In this document: positions 60,068-64,000 of the stretch, one piece after another
Layout of the letters: each line of letters begins with the position of its first letter
Numbering within the stretch: position 1 is the first letter of the stretch
From: Elusimicrobiota bacterium
GTDB lineage: Bacteria > Elusimicrobiota > Elusimicrobia > FEN-1173
NCBI GenBank assembly: GCA_016706425.1
Contig: JADJJR010000001.1
Location: 1,364,001 to 1,428,000 of the forward strand
Direction: 5' to 3'
DNA length: 64,000 nt
Translations under genes and position numbers: made by a program
Notes under the pieces: generated by a model
The model's input: only the letters and a program-made list of their open reading frames with translations
Database searches by the model: none
Told to the model about the DNA's origin: nothing

Positions 60068-61095
60068 CCACCCGGTTCGATGACACACTATTGATGCGCG
60101 CCCTGCGCGGGCGGCGGGTGGAACGCGTGCCCGTTTGGCTCATGCGCCAGGCCGGCCGTTACCAACCCAGCTACCGGGCGTTGCGCCGGCGCGTGTCCAT
60201 GCTGGAACTTTGCAAAAATCCCGCCTTGGTCGCCCAGGTCACGGCGCGGGCGGTCCAAGACATCGACGCCGACGCCGCCATCCTTTTTTCCGATTTGCTC
60301 CTGCCGGCCGAACCCCTTGGTCTCTTTTTGAGCTACGAAAAGGGCGAAGGCCCCGCCCTGCGACCACCGGTGCGTTCGGCCAAGGACGTGGATCGCCTCA
60401 AAGAGGTGGATGTGCCGGACGCCTTGGGTTACGTGATGGAGGCGGTGCGTCAAACCCGTTTGGCTTTGCCGACCGACATCCCTTTGTTGGGATTCGCCGG
60501 CGCGCCGTTCACCCTGGCCGCCTATTTGATTGAGGGCGGCGGATCGCGGGATTTTGCCTTGACCAAGAGCTTTATGACCCACGAACCCAAGGCCTGGCAC
60601 CGCCTCCTCGAAAAACTCGCGCGCGTCGTCGCCGAACTTTTGATCGAACAGGCGAAGGCCGGGGCCCAGGCGGTCCAGCTCTTCGACAGTTGGGTGGGAG
60701 CCCTCGGCCCTTCGGATTACAAAACCTTCGTCCTCCCCCATTCCCGAGCGGTGTTTCGCGCTTTGCCCAAGGGGTTGCCGTCCATTCACTTTGGCACCCA
60801 GACAGCGACCTTGCTGGAACTGCTGAAACAAGCGGGCGGCGACGTGATCGGCCTCGATTGGCGGGTGAGCCTGTCCGAAGCCCGTCGACGGTTGGGCGAC
60901 ACGCCCGTCATGGGCAATTTGGACCCCGCCCTTTTGATGGCTCCCCATCCCCACATTCGCGGTGAAGTGCGCCGCATCCTAAAGGAAAACCGGGGGCGGA
61001 GCGGGTTCGTTTTCAATTTGGGGCATGGTTTGTTGCCCCAGACGCCCTTTGAAAACGTCGTGCATCTTGTGGAATGCGTCAAGGAATTGGGATGA
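60064..61095 (+). CDS. hemE: Uroporphyrinogen decarboxylase
   Basis: 343 residues. The N-terminal signature VPVWLMRQAGRY (residues 22-33), the GFAGAPFTLAAYLIEG block, FDSWVGAL and the FNLGHGLLP near the C-terminus are all typical of HemE. It converts uroporphyrinogen III to coproporphyrinogen III. GTG start; the stop overlaps the ferrochelatase start (ATGA). The order hemE-hemH-hemY is that of the Bacillus hemEHY operon. Confidence 0.95.
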   Translation: MTTRFDDTLLMRALRGRRVERVPVWLMRQAGRYQPSYRALRRRVSMLELCKNPALVAQVTARAVQDIDADAAILFSDLLLPAEPLGLFLSYEKGEGPALRPPVRSAKDVDRLKEVDVPDALGYVMEAVRQTRLALPTDIPLLGFAGAPFTLAAYLIEGGGSRDFALTKSFMTHEPKAWHRLLEKLARVVAELLIEQAKAGAQAVQLFDSWVGALGPSDYKTFVLPHSRAVFRALPKGLPSIHFGTQTATLLELLKQAGGDVIGLDWRVSLSEARRRLGDTPVMGNLDPALLMAPHPHIRGEVRRILKENRGRSGFVFNLGHGLLPQTPFENVVHLVECVKELG

Positions 61096-63443
61096 AGCGA
61101 GCGGTTTTGTTGGTCGGGTTCGGCGGTCCGGAACGGGCGGAGGACATCCGACCCTTTTTGGCAAATGTCTTGCGCGGGCGGCCCGTCCCTCCCCACCGGG
61201 TCGAGGAAGTCGCCCGGCAATACGAACGCATCGGCGGACGATCGCCGTACAACGCCCTGGTGGGCGATTTGACCGCGGCCTTAAAAACCCGCTTGCTGGA
61301 CAAAGGGGATTCCCGCCCGTTGCGGGTGGGCATGCGCAACTGGGAGCCCGACCTTCGAAAGGCCTTTCGCGAACTGAATGCCGACGGCGTGACGGACGTC
61401 ACGGCCGTGGCCCTGGCGGCCTACCGGTCCATTCCCAGCTTCCACTACTACCTCAAATCCACGGCGGAGGCCCACCACGCGGAGGGTGGACCGCGCCTCC
61501 GTTGGGTGCGCCCCTGGTGGAATGAGGAGCGCTTTGTCGCGGCGATGACCGACCGCGTTCGGGAGGCGGCCGCGGGCTTCTCCGGGCCGGCGAAATGGGT
61601 GTTCACGGCCCACAGCATTCCGGTGGGGTGGGACCGCGCTTCCGGCTACGCGGGCCAAATCCGCTCCGTCGCGGAGCGGGTCGCGGATCGGCTGGGGCAA
61701 CGCGACTGGACTTTGGTGTTCCAAAGCCGGAGCGGCCGACCCGAGGACCCCTGGCTGGAACCCGATGTGGCGGAGTTCTTACGCCGCCCGCCCGCCGCCG
61801 GGACGAAGAACGTCCTAATCATTCCCGTTGGGTTCCTGATGGACCACGTCGAGGTCCTGTTTGATTTGGACGTCAAAGCGCGGGAGGCCGCCGAGGCGGC
61901 CGGCTGGACGTTTCACCGCGCCAAAACCGTCGGCACGCACCCCCTCTTTGTCGATCTCCTGGCTGACTTGATTTTGAACCGGGATCCCGCGGCCCCGGCG
62001 GCCCCGGGGCCGCGCGCCGGGAGCACCCGACGGATTTTGGTGATCGGCGGGGGCATCGCCGGGCTCGCCGCCGCCCACCACGCGCGGGAATTGGCGGCCC
62101 GACGGGGAGAATCCGTCGATGTCCGCGTCCTGGACGCCGGCCAACGCCCCGGGGGGGTGATCGACACCGGCCGTCGGGAGGGCGTTTTATGGGAAGGCGG
62201 GCCGGACAGTTTTATCACCGAAAAACCGGCCGCCTTGGCGCTGGCCCGCCGTTTGGGAATGGAGGGCGCGGTCATCGGCACGAACCGGCGCTTCCAACAA
62301 AGCTTTGTGGCCCGGGGGGGACGGCTGCACCCGACGCCGGAGGGGTTCTATCTCTTGGCCCCCACCAAATTGGGGCCGCTGTTTCGTACACGGCTTTTGT
62401 CATGGCCCGGGAAAGCCCGCGCCGCTCTGGAGTTCTTTTTGCCGCCGCGACGGGGCGGGGGGGATGAGACCCTCGCTTCGTTCGTTCGACGTCGATTCGG
62501 CCGGGAAGTGTTGGATCAATTGGCCCAGCCCATGGTGGCGGGCATTTATTCCGCCGACCCCGAGGAATTGAGCTTGCGGGCCACGTTTCCCCGGTTTTTG
62601 GATATGGAGGCGCGCGGCGGGGTGATTCGTTCCTTGCTGGCCGCCCGTCGGCGGGCCGCGGCCGTTCCCGCCGGAACGAGCGGGCCCCGTTACGGGCTTT
62701 TTGCGACCTTTCGGGACGGTGTGGGCTCTTTGGTAGACCGGCTCGCGGGGGTTTTGGGCCCCGACGTTTATCAAGGGGGACGCCGCGTCACCCGGTTGGA
62801 CAAAACCCCCACCGGTTGGACGGCGACCGATCAAATCGGGGAGACCCACCCGGCCGATGGCGTGATCCTGGCCTGCGCGGCGCCCTTGGCCGGTACTCTG
62901 TTGCGGCCCTGGGACGCCCGCTTGGGGGCGCTTTTGTCCGAGATCCCCTACGGCGCGGTGGCGACGGTGAACGTGGCCGTTCGCCGTGATCGACTGCGCC
63001 ATCCCTTGAACGGGTTCGGCTTCGTTGTCCCGGCCAACGAAAAGCGCGTCGTGACGGGGTGCACCTTCAGTTCCGTCAAATTCGAAGGGCGCGCCCCCGA
63101 GGACACGGCCCTTTTGCGCGCGTTTGTGGGGGGGCCCGCCTTGGCGGAAACCGACGACCGGTTGCTGGCCGCCGTTCGGCGCGATCTGGGCGATTTCCTG
63201 GGCATGGAAGAGGCGATGTGGATGGAGTTGCGCCGTTACCCCGGCGCCATGCCCCATTACACGCTCGGGCACGAGGAGCGCGTGGCGGAAATATTCCGAC
63301 GGGTGGAGGGACTTCCGGGGGTCGCCGTTTGCGGCAACGGCTACCGCGGCATCGGTTTGCCCGATTGCATCGCCGGAGGGGAAGAAGCCGCTCGGCGTCT
63401 TTATCGTTCCGCGGGCGCTGTCCCGGAGGAGGTCTTCGCGTGA
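61092..63443 (+). CDS. Ferrochelatase-protoporphyrinogen/coproporphyrinogen oxidase fusion
   Basis: 783 residues in one uninterrupted frame. Residues about 1-305 are a HemH ferrochelatase with the catalytic His in FTAHSIP and the Glu in MDHVEVLFDLD. After a short Pro/Ala-rich linker, about residues 315-783 are a HemY/CgoX-type FAD oxidase, beginning with the dinucleotide-binding VIGGGIAGLAAA and the GGPDSFITEK motif. The two parts are the last two steps of haem synthesis, so substrate hand-off is plausible. The ATG at 61092 overlaps the hemE stop; a start at 61074 is less likely. It is not obvious whether the protoporphyrin or coproporphyrin route is used. Confidence 0.9.
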   Translation: MKRAVLLVGFGGPERAEDIRPFLANVLRGRPVPPHRVEEVARQYERIGGRSPYNALVGDLTAALKTRLLDKGDSRPLRVGMRNWEPDLRKAFRELNADGVTDVTAVALAAYRSIPSFHYYLKSTAEAHHAEGGPRLRWVRPWWNEERFVAAMTDRVREAAAGFSGPAKWVFTAHSIPVGWDRASGYAGQIRSVAERVADRLGQRDWTLVFQSRSGRPEDPWLEPDVAEFLRRPPAAGTKNVLIIPVGFLMDHVEVLFDLDVKAREAAEAAGWTFHRAKTVGTHPLFVDLLADLILNRDPAAPAAPGPRAGSTRRILVIGGGIAGLAAAHHARELAARRGESVDVRVLDAGQRPGGVIDTGRREGVLWEGGPDSFITEKPAALALARRLGMEGAVIGTNRRFQQSFVARGGRLHPTPEGFYLLAPTKLGPLFRTRLLSWPGKARAALEFFLPPRRGGGDETLASFVRRRFGREVLDQLAQPMVAGIYSADPEELSLRATFPRFLDMEARGGVIRSLLAARRRAAAVPAGTSGPRYGLFATFRDGVGSLVDRLAGVLGPDVYQGGRRVTRLDKTPTGWTATDQIGETHPADGVILACAAPLAGTLLRPWDARLGALLSEIPYGAVATVNVAVRRDRLRHPLNGFGFVVPANEKRVVTGCTFSSVKFEGRAPEDTALLRAFVGGPALAETDDRLLAAVRRDLGDFLGMEEAMWMELRRYPGAMPHYTLGHEERVAEIFRRVEGLPGVAVCGNGYRGIGLPDCIAGGEEAARRLYRSAGAVPEEVFA

Positions 63444-64000
63444 GCCAGCACGACTACAGCGCGTTTTTGAACGGGCCGGCCAAGGCCCATTGGGAAAAAG
63501 TCGGCGTTCGTCGCCGGGCCGGGGTGTGCGTTCCTCTGTTCTCTTTGTTTTCCGACGACAGCATCGGCATCGGCGACCTGCACGATCTCAACGCCCTCGT
63601 GGATTGGTGCGCCCAGGTCGGGTTGACGATCGCGCAACTGTTGCCGCTCAACGACGTCGGTTACGATTTCGCCCCCTACAGCGCCAAAAGTTCCTTCGCC
63701 TTGGATCCCATGTACTTGTCCCTTCGCAAACTGGACGGCGTCGACGTAACGAAATTCGCGAACGAACTCCGCGACCTGGCCCGTTCGTTCCCCACGGGCG
63801 GGCGGGTCAATTACGCCATCAAGAGCGCCAAGATGGCCCTCCTCTGGAAAATGTATCAAGCCCGCGTCGTGCCGGAAACGCCGCGATTCGCCCGCTATCA
63901 GGAGGCCAACGCCTATTGGTTGCGGGACGACGCCCTTTACAAAGTCTTGAAGACGCGGTTCCAAGGGGCCACCTGGGAAGAATGGCCCCTGCCCTACCGC
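63440..64000 (+). CDS. malQ: 4-alpha-glucanotransferase MalQ, N-terminal part
   Basis: 187 codons from a GTG that overlaps the fusion gene stop by 4 bp; the frame is open to the right edge. The visible part has the GH77 start: GVCVPLFSLFS, DDSIGIGDLHDL and QLLPLNDVG...APYSAKSSFALDPMYL. It transfers alpha-1,4-glucan segments and supports glycogen or maltodextrin turnover. Catalytic residues lie beyond the window. Confidence 0.9.
   Translation, partial: MSQHDYSAFLNGPAKAHWEKVGVRRRAGVCVPLFSLFSDDSIGIGDLHDLNALVDWCAQVGLTIAQLLPLNDVGYDFAPYSAKSSFALDPMYLSLRKLDGVDVTKFANELRDLARSFPTGGRVNYAIKSAKMALLWKMYQARVVPETPRFARYQEANAYWLRDDALYKVLKTRFQGATWEEWPLPYR

Overview
The window is a GC-rich, gene-dense stretch of a Gram-negative (diderm) bacterial chromosome. 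An outer envelope is indicated by LolA-like, TolQ/TolR/TonB-like and beta-barrel proteins. The first genes (lolA-like, rodZ, rimO, pgsA, pgpA, recA) follow a widely conserved bacterial order. GTG and TTG starts and 1-20 bp gene overlaps are common, and tRNA genes do not encode CCA. The overall gene set resembles high-GC Elusimicrobiota or similar little-cultured diderms, but that assignment is from memory of gene content and should be treated as tentative.

Layout. 1-5650 (+): lipoprotein carrier end, rodZ, rimO, pgsA, pgpA, recA, xerD-type recombinase. 5657-7012 (-): a lone thiolase. 7076-7239: a 164-bp imperfect palindrome (fold-back element) abutting the miaB promoter. 7257-13898 (+): miaB, a lytic transglycosylase, mutS, a PilZ protein with a cysteine cluster, and an endonuclease-type mutL. 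14053-24867 (-): an accessory block with an 8.7-kb cyclic beta-1,2-glucan synthase gene, a beta-barrel protein, a membrane diguanylate cyclase and two tiny membrane proteins (DUF3185 and lmo0937 types). 25068-34703 (+): an envelope cluster with a coiled-coil membrane protein, a membrane-anchored CBM48-like protein, a 1012-residue TPR protein, TolQ, two TolR, a TonB/TolA-like protein, two secreted proteins whose C-termini look like degenerate OmpA/MotB domains, and a beta-barrel protein. I regard this as the best candidate for an undescribed system: a Tol-Pal or gliding-motor-like energised envelope machine.

34715-39652 (+): a wingless PLP decarboxylase, DksA/TraR protein, TusA-like protein, leucyl aminopeptidase, PfpI-family protein and an MqnD-like protein (futalosine menaquinone route). 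39705-44658 (+): three overlapping signalling genes (histidine kinase, REC-PAS-kinase-REC hybrid, REC-adenylate cyclase) that look like one phosphorelay ending in cAMP. 44655-49032 (+): an RluA-type pseudouridine synthase, glgC and a GH57/DUF3536 gene. With malQ at the right edge and the CBM48-like protein, these point to alpha-glucan storage.

49058-49923 holds a strong terminator, a seven-unit 54-bp hairpin repeat array bracketed by copies of the 5' end of a tRNA-Arg gene, then tRNA-Arg(TCG), tRNA-Lys(CTT) and tRNA-Leu(TAG). The 3' end of tRNA-Leu is duplicated 122 bp downstream. 49946-54812 (+): tig, clpP (with an Asn in place of the triad Asp), clpX and serA. 54823-59674 (+): an ABC-2 exporter pair, a His-rich membrane protein, a copper-type P1B ATPase and a small membrane protein. 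59693-64000 (+): a single-domain response regulator, hemE, a hemH-hemY gene fusion and the start of malQ.
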